DNA of 64,000 nucleotides. Source: Acanthochlamys bracteata. Lineage: Eukaryota > Streptophyta > Magnoliopsida > Pandanales > Velloziaceae. The notes beneath the pieces were generated by a model, which ran no database searches, had not been told where the DNA came from, and saw only the letters and a program-made list of their open reading frames with translations. Location: positions 9,170,662 through 9,234,661 of the forward strand of contig CM034132.1 in the NCBI GenBank assembly GCA_019914995.1, in the 5' to 3' direction. Shown here one piece after another: positions 1 through 12,500 of this stretch (the first letter of the stretch is position 1; the number at the start of each line of letters is the position of its first letter). Position numbers and translations under genes: made by a program.

Positions 1-2036
1 AATTCCCTAAACTTAGATAGTAACTTCTCAATGCACTGTCCATGTAAGCTTAGCACGGTTTAACCAATTATATAATTTTCCAAATACTGCACGAAGCATG
101 TCTATCAATCTTTTGTTTCTACATATAATAGCGTTGGAAGCTGTCATTATATTAAATTAGCAAGAACAGCAACCAACCAATATATCAAAGTTTTTCTAAA
201 ACTTGCATATGAGAAGTTTGACAATTGTTTTTCTAAAGCTTGCATATGAGAAGTTTGACGATTACTTCCTGCAACAGATGGTATGTAAAACAATGCAATG
301 ATCAAAAAAATCAGAACAGAAGATTGTCTTCAAAGAAGTAATGATTATTAAAACCCTGGGACTTCCCTTATATTTAGGGATATTTATAATTACTTAAAAT
401 TAAAAATAAATTAAACTACAAAATTTTATTTTAGAAAATTTTAAAAATAAATGTAATATTTTTTTATTAAAAAATAGCCACATTTCTTGTCCATATACTA
501 TCAGTGTTAGCAGGTCATATGATGTTGACTTACATCTCTCTCCGGTGATCACTAATATGTGAAGATATCTGGCAGTATTTATAGCGCTGATTTTTTTAAA
601 AAAATTTATATTTTAAATAAATATTTTATAGTATTACAAAAAAATTTTAAAATATAAATAAATTATAATCCTATGAAGAGATTGCTGAGCTCTCCCATAT
701 TTAAGAGGGCTTAAGTTGAACTTCCATGTCTGGTTGGACAATGAAAACTTTCTTCTGTATTTAAGAAGACTTTAATTATATGTGCCACAAACTACTCATT
801 AGTTGCTTCATAGAAACTTCATTGGCCAACTTTGACATATCAATTCACTCAAGAATTGATTGACAATCTTAGCTTATAAAAGTTATGACATGTTTAGCAA
901 AGCATTTAATTTTATTTCAACTTCTAATTTTATAATTGTTTTAAAATTTTTAAAAGTACAGATAAATTATATCTTATTATATATGTGTGTTATATATCTA
1001 TACATATATATAATTTTATTATTATTTTGAAATAAAAAAATCAAATTTATTTAACAAAAAATTTTCAAAATAAATTTTTTTAAAAAGCTTTTTAATTTAA
1101 GTACTTACAAATATCTCCATATGACTAGTGAGTCCCACGCAACCACAAGCGTTGAGGTAGCTTTTGCTGGTTTTAAGGCTGATGTTCATATTGCCTGGAA
1201 TGCAAGGTTTGAGAGAATTGGTGGAGGTCGTAGTTAACCAGTTGTTTCTTATTAAGCTCAGTCAGTTCATGTCATTACTTCCCTCTGCAACTTGTTGTGG
1301 ACATGACCAGGACAAGAAAGAAATATAGACACTGGAATTCAGAAAAGATACGCAAGAATAAAAACCACCACCGATCTGGTATGATTAATGGTCCAGGTTG
1401 CTCAAATGCAATGACATTCAGGGCAGTTTGAGATTGCGTTTTGAAAAAATAATTTTCATCTTTTTCGGTTCATACTTTTCAATAAATTTTTTATATTTTT
1501 TTACAAAATTTATTTTAAAATTTTAAAATTATAAAAATTTACGTATAAAATTTTATTATTATTTTACTATTATTATTTTTTAAATTAAAATAATAAAACT
1601 TATTTATCGAAATAAAATAACAATATTTTTCATTATAAAAAAATGCTTTTCAAAAACAATTTCAATAGGACGTGACAAACAATCACTTTTTTATCCTCTT
1701 CTGCTTCAACAGCTACCAAATCATTGAAATTAGAAAAAAATTACAACTACAATGAAATTACCTTCAATTTGAAAACTCTTTGACAAAACAATATTTATAG
1801 CCTCACTATAACATTTACTTTACAGACTATACGGCTTGAAGCCTCAAACAGTGATATAGCATAGCCATATTTCTTCATATACATTATATGCATGTAAAAC
1901 TCTAAGACACCCACATAGTATTTACATATTTGTAGCGCACAGGAAATAACTTCAGGAAAGTCAACCTTCCATAAGCAACTCCCTGACTAACCCTACTACT
2001 ATAGTTGATTTACAGCATTAACTGACTAACTACATA
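1..2036. other. AT-rich intergenic region
   Basis: No gene could be supported here. The stretch is mostly A/T runs with foldback-like blocks around 890-1110 and 1430-1680, which resemble the degenerate AT-rich elements elsewhere in the window. A less AT-rich island at about 1120-1320 has a 38-codon open frame from 1122 with coding-like composition, but I recognise no family and see no flanking exon. The part just below 2037 is probably the 3' untranslated region of the SINA-like gene. Confidence 0.6.
190..264. repeat. 37-bp tandem duplication, two copies
   Basis: Two adjacent copies start at 190 and 227. Each contains the core CTTGCATATGAGAAGTTTGA and they differ at only a few positions. A recent local duplication is the simplest reading. 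No function is suggested. Confidence 0.8.
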
Positions 2037-4009
2037 CTATATACAACATCCTTTAGTTTTATACACACAGGCATCCAAGAGTATTTTCCGTGATGAAGAA
2101 CAGAAATTACGTGGAACCAGAAGGAAAACATCAGCAGGATAGTCTCGATTCCAATGCCTTACACTTTGTGTTAATGCTTTTAGTTGAAGACTATTCCCAT
2201 TGTTATTGGCAACCAATTCATATGAAAAATCCCAGTCTGAAGCACCTGACCTGATGCAAGTTATAGAGAAAGCATTCCCCTTGTTTCCGTCATTATGATT
2301 TAACAGGAGGAAGAGATGACCATCTTCTCCATGGAGAACAAGAAATGGATTTGCAGATTCCAAAGAAATACTGAACGAACTACCATACTTAAACTTTTTT
2401 GCAAGCTCAATGTGTTTCTTATCAAAATGTGCTGAGAGCATTTGCTTTGAACCTTGGAATGAACAGTCAGAAACAGGGCAGGAGCATGGTGCATATGTAC
2501 ATTGCTCCTGGTGGATATCTTTCTGTGTATAAGAAAGAGTTTTGCTACACCCAAATTTTGAATTAGAGCATGGGAGTCGAATTGACTCTATTACTTTTTC
2601 TAGAGCAAGACAGCGAATGTTGCCCACAAAGAGGGAGCAGATATGGCACTTGTTACACAGCTTGGTACAGCATGACAAGCACATGATATGCCCATTTTGG
2701 CACTGAAAATACAGATAGTTCATATGAACATCACGAATGCTTGGAAAGCCATTTACAAAAGGTGCAAGATGAACACCTTAGGATTTTGACTCAAAAGCAC
2801 AGAGCATATGAACAATGAAACATGTAGTCTAAACAACAACCAGAGAAAGTAGATATAGTGTAAGGAAACTTAATGCTGCCATTGCAAACATTAAAAAGAC
2901 CTAGAAAATCAATTAGTAGAAAAAGTTGGTAGTATTTCAAAGATGCAAAAGAAGGTTGATCGGAAAGAAAATGACTTTCCAAATTCTAACGCAATAAAAG
3001 AGGAAAGAGATGATCTTCTAAATGTTCAGTGATACGAACATCTTATCCTGAAGTTCTCATAAACGTATGCTTACTTATTAGAGCCATATATAATTGGATG
3101 ACCTTGTCAGTTAAAAAAATTTGTCTAAATTAATCCTCTTATCTCCTAGTTCTAATTACTTACCTTGCCCCAACTCTTTCGAATTTACGCTTCACCAGTT
3201 TAAGAAGGAAACACCAAACTGAAGTCTCTATTCCTAACCAAAGAAGATGTTTTTCATGTGAACAGAGACTAAAGGTCCTCCAGAGGAGATAACAAGACCC
3301 AAAATTTGCTATTTATAGCTTCCACTACATGCTAGGAGCTAAACCATGCAAACCAACTAGTAATAAATTTGTCACTCGAATTCTCCAAATTTCCCCAAGT
3401 TTCTTCGCACAAAGCTAATTGATTGAGACCCAAAATGCAGAATTTCCAGATTACCCTCAAATATCATCTCAAACAAACAGAAACCCAACATCAACACTCC
3501 TGTGCAAACCACCACAAAACAGTAAGTCCTGCGCAAAGCCACAGTTTGTCTAATCATTCTTAGTTTTCCTTAAACTTCCAAAAAATCACACAACTTTCTA
3601 AGTTAGTGTCAAGAAGAATCCTCGAATTAAATTCTCCAAAGAATAAAATTTCTTTTAATCAAACAGATCTTTTAATGAAAATTCTAACCTGGTAGAGTGG
3701 TGGGCAAAGTGGCTCACAACAGATAGAGCATTCAAGCGCATCAGGGTCAATTCTAACCACAACACCTTCCCCTCTTTCTTCTTCTAGAACTTGCCTTTGG
3801 TTTAATTCCAACTCAACACCATCACATCTGTTTCTCCTCTTCTTCTTCAATGAATGATCCACCGATCCTCCTTCTCGACTTGTTGAACAAGAACACGCAT
3901 CTTGTTCTTTCCTTTTCTTCTTCTTTGTCTCTGCTGCTGCTGCTCCTGCTACTGCGGCTATCTCAACTCCAACATCTTCTTCGTCTTCCACAGAGATCCT
4001 GATTTCCAT
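2037..4009 (-). CDS. SINA-like RING E3 ubiquitin ligase
   Basis: Two exons, 4009-3689 and 2702-2037, give 328 residues. The join is in phase between CAG and TGC and restores the conserved LYQCQNGH core of SINA proteins. Residues 1-92 are low-complexity, with alanine and lysine/arginine runs (a possible nuclear signal). The RING begins at Cys94 (CSICCEPL) and crosses the intron into CQNGHIMCLSCC and CNKCHIC. It is followed by the SIAH-type Cys/His zinc finger (CSNSKFGC, then CTYAPCSCPVSDC, then HFDKKH) and the TRAF-like substrate-binding half. By family, the protein joins ubiquitin to substrates recruited through the C-terminal domain. The divergent N-terminus fits the expanded plant SINA-like group better than the strict SINAT clade. 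The target is unknown. The start is the only in-frame ATG ahead of the RING in this exon. Confidence 0.9.
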
Positions 4010-5611
4010 TTTTTCTTACCTTCTCAGTTTTGATCAATTGTAGAAATGAAGAAGAAACACGAAAACAACTAAGTGGGCTATATACAGGGCTCGTTATCCG
4101 GCCCAATATAAATATATCTTCTAAGCCCATTAATTGATTAATTATGAATTTTTTCTGATTTATAATTTCAATATCAGTCAATATTATAAGTATTTGTTAA
4201 ATCTAATGTTTAGATAATTGCAAACTTGTATTAGAGCTGTTTGGCGATTTAAGTGTTAGTAAATGAAGCATTGTGTTTTTCGGAGACAGAAAGCGATATG
4301 TATAGCACAGTGAAATTCGCAGATTAGAAGGTTTGATTATTTGCAAAATCGGCCACATAAGTGCAAATCCGTCGCTGTTGTAACTGTTTGGCAAATTGAG
4401 TGTTGGTTAAAAATGTTTTCCGGGGACAAAAGCGTGATGTATAGCACAGGAAAATTGGCAGATGCTAGAGTTTGATTATTTTTGCAAATTATACCAATTA
4501 TAGAAATGTTTGGCAAATTCGGGTGTCGTAACTTGCCAGTGTTTGCCCAGGAAATTTCGCAGATCTGACATGTTCATTATTTGCAGAATAAGTCCACGTA
4601 ATTATTATTTAGGTAATAGTGTCTTTTAAGTTAAACCGTTAGGTTCATAGCTAGGCACGAGCCCTGCTGCAGCTCGATAATGTTTAATCTAATGCAGTGC
4701 TATTTGAAAGTAATTATGAGAAATAAATCTTTTAAATGGAAAACACTTTTACTCTATTTCGAAAATAAATTTATTTTTTTTTTATCATAAACTAATAAAA
4801 ATAAATAATAATAAAATTTACGAAATAAAATTTATTAAAAAAAGTATTTTTAATTGCCAAAGAAATTAAGTGGGCTTTCTGGTTTAACTGCATTCACATA
4901 CCGGCCTAGTAATGTCCGCATAGCCCATCAATTGTATGAAATAATTAAATTCTTTTTTTGAAAGTGAAATGTCGAGTTTAAAATAAATTTAATAAAGAAT
5001 AAATATTTATAATTACTTCTATATTAAAAATAATCTTGAAATAAAATATAAATTTTAAAAGTAAAATCTTTTGCAATGAATTTAATGTTTTCTAGTTACT
5101 GTATTTTAAAAACTAATAGGCATGCGCTTATTTACCATAAATGATCGAAAAAATTATTTTTGTCAAAAAATTACTCGTATAATTTCTCTAATAAATTGTT
5201 TTTCAATGATACACTTTGTAAGAATTCAATTCCACTCAAGTACCTGTAGAGAATTTGTTTGCGAATAAATAAAAGACGGAGAGGGGGCGAGAGTTAGAGA
5301 TGCTACGATATGCAAAACCACCAAAGCTTTTGATTCGTCACTCACAATTCGCAAAACCCACAATTGCAACCAACAAAGAAGTTCTATCGAAGAAGCCTGA
5401 AAGGCTGTGACCTATCTTAGGAGGTCACAAAAGCTATAAAGTAAGAGATGTTAAGATAAATAAGCCACAAATCTTGAAAAACCACAAATCTCAAATACCT
5501 AGATATGAGGTTATAAGAAGGGGCAGGACGAGAAATATGAAAGCGAACACAAACTGCAAATCCGGCATTGTCTATACAAGGACTCTATGATTATCTTTGA
5601 TTCGTCTGAGA
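4010..5611. other. Intergenic region between SINA-like and CID-like genes
   Basis: It holds the promoter of the minus-strand SINA-like gene. A degenerate tandem repeat at 4237-4600 is listed separately. AT-rich foldback-like blocks occupy about 4730-4860 and 4950-5220. The part at 5270-5611 is less AT-rich and is probably the 3' region of the CID-like gene. No further coding region is seen. Confidence 0.6.
4237..4600. repeat. Degenerate tandem repeat, about three copies
   Basis: Copies begin near 4237, 4384 and 4506 (periods about 147 and 122). Each starts with a form of TGTTTGGCAAATT. The first two continue into a shared GATGTATAGCACAG-like block, a CGCAGAT or GGCAGAT block and a TTTGATTATTTGCAAA block. 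The third keeps the beginning, GCAGAT and TTATTTGCAGA. The array sits about 230 bp upstream of the SINA-like start codon. Confidence 0.75.
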
Positions 5612-6283
5612 CTAAACTGGGAACTCAGGATGACTACTGGTACCGCTGGAACTACTTTTCTCAAAACCAGGAAAAGTATCAGCACCCAAGTCCAATCCTT
5701 CAGAGAAGTCTTCAGCACTATCATAATCCTGCAACATTTGAGTGATATTGGGGACAAGTACCACAAAGAGAGAATATGTAAGAGTAACAAGATACAGGAC
5801 TGAGCCTTTGACACCGTAATAAAACAAAAATGAAATGCAATAAATTGGAAAGAGCAAAGAAATCGTTCAAACAAGTACCTCCTCAAGTTGGTCAAGGGCA
5901 TTAATAGTTGCATCTAAATCACCATCATTTGCATTGAATACATCCACAAGTGAGTCCACCGAAAAATCAGGATGCCTGGAGCTAAGAATCTCCATGATGT
6001 TCCGATCAGGATCCAGGTAATCGTAGTTATCCATTACAAGGGTATCCTCGACCTGATTGAATTTGCTAGAAAATTCAGATGATGACTCCTCAGAAAGATT
6101 GGGTTCCTCAAAGTTGTAGATATTATACTGCCCACAAACAGGATCTACTGTCCCAAAGTCCTGATCAACTACAAGCACAGGTTCAGTAACAACATTCTTG
6201 TCTTTCAAGCTTTTCACAGCAGAAATCTTAGAAAGGGGTATGTAAGGGACAGCGTTTGGATTCAGAAGAGACTTTTGAGCCAT
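5612..6283 (-). CDS. PAM2/CUE protein, CID5/CID6-like (PABP-interacting)
   Basis: Two coding exons, 6283-5879 and 5728-5612, join in phase (GAG then GAT) to give 173 residues. Residues 5-17 (SLLNPNAVPYIPL) match the PAM2 motif that binds the MLLE domain of poly(A)-binding proteins. Residues about 93-135 form a CUE-type ubiquitin-binding helical domain (NIMEILSSRHPDFSVDSLVD, then ATINALDQL). The C-terminal exon is short, acidic and Ser-rich. PAM2 followed by CUE is the layout of the small plant CTC-interacting-domain proteins CID5 and CID6. The likely role is linking cytoplasmic poly(A)-binding protein to ubiquitinated partners. That role comes from the domains, and which paralog this is cannot be settled here. 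Confidence 0.88.
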
Positions 6284-8000
6284 CTTACCGGTAGTTTCTG
6301 TACTGCAAATAAAAGCAAATGAGGCAAATATCCATCAGATCCAGAACAAATATGTTGATATACAGATGTACTATTAGTGAAAAGGAACAAGAGAAACAGT
6401 ATATTTTCAGATGGAACACAATCACAAAGTCATAACCAAGCGATTCATAATTGGCTAGACATTCCTAGCTAGAGGACTAGAGCTGCAACAAAGAAATTAT
6501 TACAATATAGCATTTAAACAAACATCAAAGAAATATAAAGTCGTATTAGTGAAACACAGGCAGTTCTTGTTTTTTCAAAAAGAGAAAAAAGAAAGAAATC
6601 ATCGAAAAGTGACCTAACGTTCTGCTTGCATTACTTTATCAAACAGTTCCATGTTTTCAAGAATTACAACACGAGAGTTCAGTGACCATCCCGAAAGCTC
6701 GTTTTTATTGATTTCTACCAGCACTTGACCATTTTCTTACTTCGAAGAAAGCAAGATCCTCAGCTTTCAATTTGCAATATTACAGCATACATCACTACAA
6801 TTTAATTTATGTGGACTTTAAATTACAGAATAGTTGTAAGAATAAGATGCAGTATCTCAGTTGAACAATAGATTATAGGTATCAAAGACCAAAATTATCA
6901 TATAACCTTCAAAAATGTTCGTAACTAGTGGAGAAACCTGCTCCCAAATATTGACGGCAGGTTAGTTTCTAAAGCTTGTTAATGCTACATCAAAATCACC
7001 AGAATCCATGTTAATCTTCTGAAAGATAGCTAAGTCTCTAATGAGCAGTATCAACCATTAAATTTTATTAAATAATCTCAGGCAGAGGGTGCATGAAACA
7101 TAAGTCTGCAATTTGCAAGAAAAAAGAAAGAAAGAAGCTTGTATTCTTTCAAATGATCAACACAAGGTCCAGGCTATTGTATATTCTGCTATACATTTCA
7201 TTTAAAATTAGAAGAAATTAATCCATTGCCCACGTAAGAAGGACAACCTACAGCACCAGTTGTCCAGAACTAAGGCTCAGTTCATAAAAAGGGATTATGA
7301 GAAAATATAACTTTTGCAAACCCATCTTAGCATATCTAGTTAGCTTCTTCTATCTTGCAATATCTTCAAGTGATTATTCTCTTTGAATAACCATCAAACA
7401 ATAGTTTAGAAACACTTCATTCAACACCTAAGCTCTTGTCCAGTATCAACCCTAGAGAGCGCTTAACTCAATCCTATGTATTTTAACATTTCACAGCCCT
7501 CGTTAACACTAGACAATAATCTGCAGACAAAATCACTAACGCCCGTGAACCTATCAAGGATAATTAAACAAAAATTTCCCTAAAATCACAGAGTTCATAA
7601 AAGGAACAAGCATCACAACCGATAATAAAAGCAAAAATCGAATCAGAAGAAAGCAAACTAAGAAATTACTTTAATGAATCCCTTGGATCGAATTTTGAAT
7701 CGAACAAAACGAAATTTGATATTCAGAATGAAACAGAAACGAAATCCATCTATCGATCGATTAAACTGACCTATAGATGAATCGAATCGAATACACAGTC
7801 GTCGAAGAGGTCCACCGATCGATTGATCGATCAATTAAAATTCCTAAATTTGTATTCTCTTCCAGAAATCTAGCTTTCGCGATTGCTTCTTTCGCTCCAG
7901 ATCGGTCTTTTAATGGGGCAATTATAGAAGCTGCAACGATCGAGGACCGTGGAGGGAAAGCTTCTACCGTACATACATACCAATTTTTCTACAGTTACAT
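6284..8000 (-). other. Probable spliced 5' leader of the CID-like gene
   Basis: On the minus strand a good acceptor (TTTGCAG) ends at 6303 and leaves a 19-base leader exon before the ATG at 6283. A plausible donor (AG then GTCAG) at 7771/7770 would define a 1.47-kb leader intron (7770-6303). The leader exon upstream of 7771 includes ATCGATCG-type simple repeats. Transcript ends are not determined. I see no gene inside the intron. Confidence 0.5.
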
Positions 8001-9523
8001 TTTCATCCTCATCCGCGTAAGCTACAAGGTAACTTTGATCAAGGTTACAATTGGAATTGCAGCTTATTCTTTCCACTACATTGACTGATGTTACTGGTGT
8101 TAGTGGAGCTGGACGGTCAAACTAATCCAGGTCAATTATGTAATGGGCCATACTGTACCTTAATTCCTTCAATTTAATTTCATAAACTATTTTCTTTTTT
8201 GTTTTAACCATATTATAACTGCCATTTGAATTAAATAATCATATAGTGGAGTTTGTACATTATTAAATAAGTAATAATCTGAACAAAAAATCAAGTGATG
8301 ATTACAAGCAATTTTCTTTTTTTAAATACATTTTATGTATTTCAAAACTATAACAACCGAGAATGTTCCCAAAATACCATACAGAAATGGTAATATTGAT
8401 AACTCAAGACCTCTCGAAGTACTAGTAGGTTCAGTAAAGTATATTACAGAACGGTTCCGTTGGTAGTAGAAAACAAAGCACAGGTTCAAACATGACGAAC
8501 GTTACAGAAAGAGACTGTTATAGGTGTATTTAATATTACTTATGAAATAAAATTTTTTTAAATTAAAAATATTTTTATTTAAAAAATTTTTTTATTTCAT
8601 AAATAATACCAAATGCACCCATAACAGTCTCTTTTTATAAAAAATAAGTTTTATTTTTTTTACTTTTAAAAAAATAATAAAAATATGTAATAAAAATTTC
8701 ATTTCATAAAATTTTTTTACACTATCTAAATTTTTAAATAAAATTTTTAAATACTTATAAAATATATATTAAAAAATATAAAATTAAAAAAATTAAAAAA
8801 TTACTTTTGATAAGCAATACCAAAAGCAGCTATATCTAACACCAAGAACAAACGATTGCCTAAGAGTGCGTTCTTTTACGCACAAAATTTACTTCTAATT
8901 AACTTTTTATTATAAAAAAATACAAAAAATTACTTTCAATTTATTTTTTAATAAAAAATTCATATTAATTTCAAAAATACTATTTTTAATAACTCATTTT
9001 TAAAAACTCACTCCTAAAATTTTTGGATTGAAGGAATCCGGAATTCCCCTGTATATGCACCAGTTAACCAAGACAAGTACACAAAATTTGCACTTGTAAA
9101 CACAGTTCTCTTGGAGAAGAATGTTGACATAAAAAAAATATGTAGGTTTCAGTTATTTTACTCTGAGCTATTACAAGAAGTAAGAAAAATCTGAGTATTA
9201 GAATCCATCACCTCGGAAAATGACTTCCTGGTTAGTGCAGATGTGGTGAGACACTCGCTACAAAAAGGGAGCACCTCGTACTGCCTGTAAGGCTTTCATG
9301 ACTTTGGCATGTTATCAACAGCTAGCCAGCTAATCTACAAACAAAACTATCATGAAGTTGGGCCAGACTTGATATCTATAAAGAATGATGTGCCACCTTC
9401 GTCCATGAGATAACGAGGTGTAAAGAATATGTAATGCCCCTAATGTGCTGCTATCAGCATAGGCACCTTTCGCTTTCCATATGAACTTGATTATGTTATG
9501 TGCCATTAACCTTGCCATCAGAT
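8001..9523. other. Intergenic, foldback-element-rich
   Basis: Upstream flank of the CID-like gene and 3' flank of the GT14 gene. It contains the palindrome at 8508-8635, then an AT-rich element at about 8640-8830 that resembles 35490-35650 (shared AATAAGTTTTATTTTTTTA and TTCTAAATTTTTAAATAAA-type blocks). Another AT-rich block lies at about 8860-9020. The region from about 9030 is less AT-rich and may be 3' untranslated sequence of the GT14 gene. Confidence 0.6.
8508..8635. mobile_element. 128-bp near-perfect palindromic foldback element
   Basis: The left arm (8508-8553) starts AAAGAGACTGTTATAGGTG. The right arm (8590-8635), reversed and complemented, starts AAAGAGACTGTTATGGGTG. The arms match over about 46 bases apart from a few transition differences and are separated by a short A/T loop. 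Sequence resembling the outer GACTGTT also ends AT-rich elements near 35660, 38370 and 40990. It is best read as a young snap-back MITE. No clear target duplication was found. Confidence 0.75.
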
Positions 9524-12500
9524 TTACTTACACGAATGCAACCGCGATCTCCAATCATGTAAAAGCTTCATCATCAAGCCCATGAGTTTATTTGCTCGAG
9601 GCCTGGGCTTAAAAATGTTCACATTGTCCCACTGAGAACATGGGTCAGTCCACCCTCTCCTGCTACCCGAGCACCATGCACCAGGTACAACTCGATGCGG
9701 CTGACGGCCCAAAATCTTTTCGTCAATCTTATCCAATATAGGATCGTCTTTCTGAAATAGCATACCAAAAGGCACCCCGCTTTCTTCCATCTTATCATAA
9801 TCAGAAATGTTAAGAAAGTGAGGCTGCATGCCAGGGGGATTATCCCACACCATATACCTCATATCACTGTTCACTGTTGTGTTTTGAAATTCAGGTGAGT
9901 TGCATATGACAGAATGAAAATAGCTTTCCTCTGTCAACATTACATTTGTAAAATATAGTAAAAGAGTCCGAGGCAAATTTTCCCAGCCTAAGATGCAGTA
10001 TTCCAAAAAGCCTCGGCTAAGAATAACCCATGGGGAACCTAAACACAACAAAAAGCAGGAGCCTATTAAGGCTAAACAATTAATATTGTGAGAAAGGGTC
10101 TGAACCACATACTGCGTAAAGGTACCTGTGAAGAATTTGAAAGCATCAGGAACTGCCCTCTGCTGTGTCGCATAAAAGATTTGTTCTCTTCTTGCCAGGT
10201 AAATTGCGGGATCAACAATAATCGGCCGGACTCTTTGAGACCTGAACAATGTAGCCATGCATGTTCATAACAAGTAGAACAATTCCCATGTAGGCATTGA
10301 CTAGAAATGAAATGAAAAGCAACTAGAGGAAGAAGTCCTACTCTTTCCATCCAAGATTGCTTGTGTGATCTATAAAGTTGAGGTCTCTCGGTACATAGGA
10401 GAAAGCATGAGAAAGATCTGGACAAAAGAGAATAAACAATGATATAGGCATCTCTTATATTAATGAACCAGTAAACCAGTAAGAAAGTGGATGCATTGCA
10501 AAAAAGAAAGAGATGCTTTTGGTTTTAGGTTCTTACACAAGTAGCTTCAAGAAAAGAAACAAGGTTAGAAATCATTAATTCACAGCATTGTGCAAAGTGT
10601 TTGTCATTGTGAGCAAAGAGCCAAATTGATAATACTAATTGCAACCATTAAATCTAAAGCTGAAAGTATTGCAATAATACAAACCATCAAAGCATCAAAG
10701 CTTCTGTTTTTAGCAGAGACAGTTATAACCCTGATGCCTTATATGTAACTCATGCAAGAGAGCAAAAAGAGAAAAAAATCATGAATCCTACGACATTCAG
10801 TTAGAGTGCCGATATTCGGGCCTTTCTACAAACTAATGCAAACCAATGCATAGCAATACTTTGGTGGAACCTTAAGAGGAAAACGTTTATTTAAAAAGCA
10901 GAGCCTGCTTTTTGTGCATGCAAAGTTTGTTCTCTGGCAAAATCCTTGAGGGCCAACCTAAATATGCCTTTGTCATCTAATGTTATAGTTACACTTTTAT
11001 TTTGTGAGTGCATAAAAAGTAGCTGATGAGAGAATCCTACATCCAACTTCAGAAAAAGGTTGCTTCTTGTGAGATGAGATAACTCAACTCCAATTACTAT
11101 TAGATTGCACAGGAGTAAAATCATAAGGCTCAAGAACAAAAGAATGTGGACTAATTGACATGTTTGAAAAGCTACAGAATCACATATACTAGAATTATGA
11201 CTTGATAGCAATCACAAAGGAGCACCACATGATTCTAATGTTTACTAAAAGTGCTACAAAATCGAGCTCTTGCTTCTGTCAATATACCTTTATCACAACT
11301 ATCTTTACATGGAACACACTTTACATTTACTAAATCTTTGAGGGAGTCTAAATTTGAACATAGCAAATAATAATAATAATCTGCAAACATACTGTCACCT
11401 AGAAGGGCTTATAGATCAAATTTGTGTACCAGCAACAAGATAAAATTGAAAGACGCAGAAACTTTCCAACCGAAAATGAGATCCTAAATTTCATGTCACT
11501 CTGATCTTATCCGATTGAAGCATAATGTACTACATGAAGACAATTTTCCTAGTATCTAGATTGCCTGTCTTTGCGATATGGTTATAGCTATCTTCCAAAA
11601 GAAGCAACAAGACTCATCATTGTTATTTAATGAGGAGGACACGTTAAATAAATAAAGTGAACCTACAGCATTCCTAGCTCAAACCATACAACGACTTCAG
11701 TTCTTCACAAAACTTCCATTTTCGGGCCAGTGAGAGCTTCGCAAGAAATGACACTGATAATGCAAAGCATTTTTATGATGGATACACAACAGATTATTAG
11801 AAAGCCATTGTGGACCCAAAGCTCCTAGTCCTACATACACATGTTCCCATAGCTAGTGGCGCCACAAGAAAAGTACACATAATAAAGTCTATTTCATAGT
11901 ATAACTTATTAAGATACACAACCAAGACCGATAGTTATTAGCGTACTCCAATTAACAAAACGATATCAGTAATAAACAGCAGTTATGGTCTTAAACCCAC
12001 ATGTATAACAGCAAACTCCCTCCAATAAGCAATTCATATAGATGAAGAAATAATGTCTTGAGTGCAAACTTTTACCAAATTGACTCCAAGAAACAAACCT
12101 CTATTTATGGTTATATTGTGTCCATCAATTCCTATTCATCTCGCAAGAAGCTTCGAATGAAATTGCAAAACCCAAGGAAGCATCAACTCCCAAAATAATC
12201 GAAATACTTAAATAAAACCAGAAAAGCCCTATAACATTCTCAGAAAGTAGATCCCCTACACGAACCAATGGCAAGACAAGATGATTATGGTGAATCTCCA
12301 CAAAGACCAGTACCAACAACTGCAACTGCAACAGCGATGACATGACCATGGTAAGATATACTGGGCATTTCAAACTCCAACCCTTTTGAACCCACTACAC
12401 CAAATCAAAACTGCATTGTCTACATACCCAGATTTGATATTCAGATTTCCTAACACTCAAAAGTCCTTCACAATAAGGAAGGAGCAATCACCATTCAGAA

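Noticed and set aside
1122..1238. 38-codon frame in a GC-richer island
   Set aside because: Composition is coding-like, but it is too short, unrecognised, and no partner exon or repeat copy was found.
7777..8088. 103-codon plus-strand frame upstream of the CID-like gene
   Set aside because: It lies antisense to the probable leader exon of the CID-like gene and contains simple ATCG repeats; no domain.
10072..10425. 117-codon minus-strand frame across GT14 exons 2 and 3
   Set aside because: It is in the wrong frame for the conserved GT14 sequence and reads through the intron; the spliced model restores the family sequence.
12125..12373. Minus-strand frames in GT14 intron 1 (also 10891-11211)
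   Set aside because: They lie within a 2.3-kb intron, have no conserved motif and are not needed for the GT14 protein.
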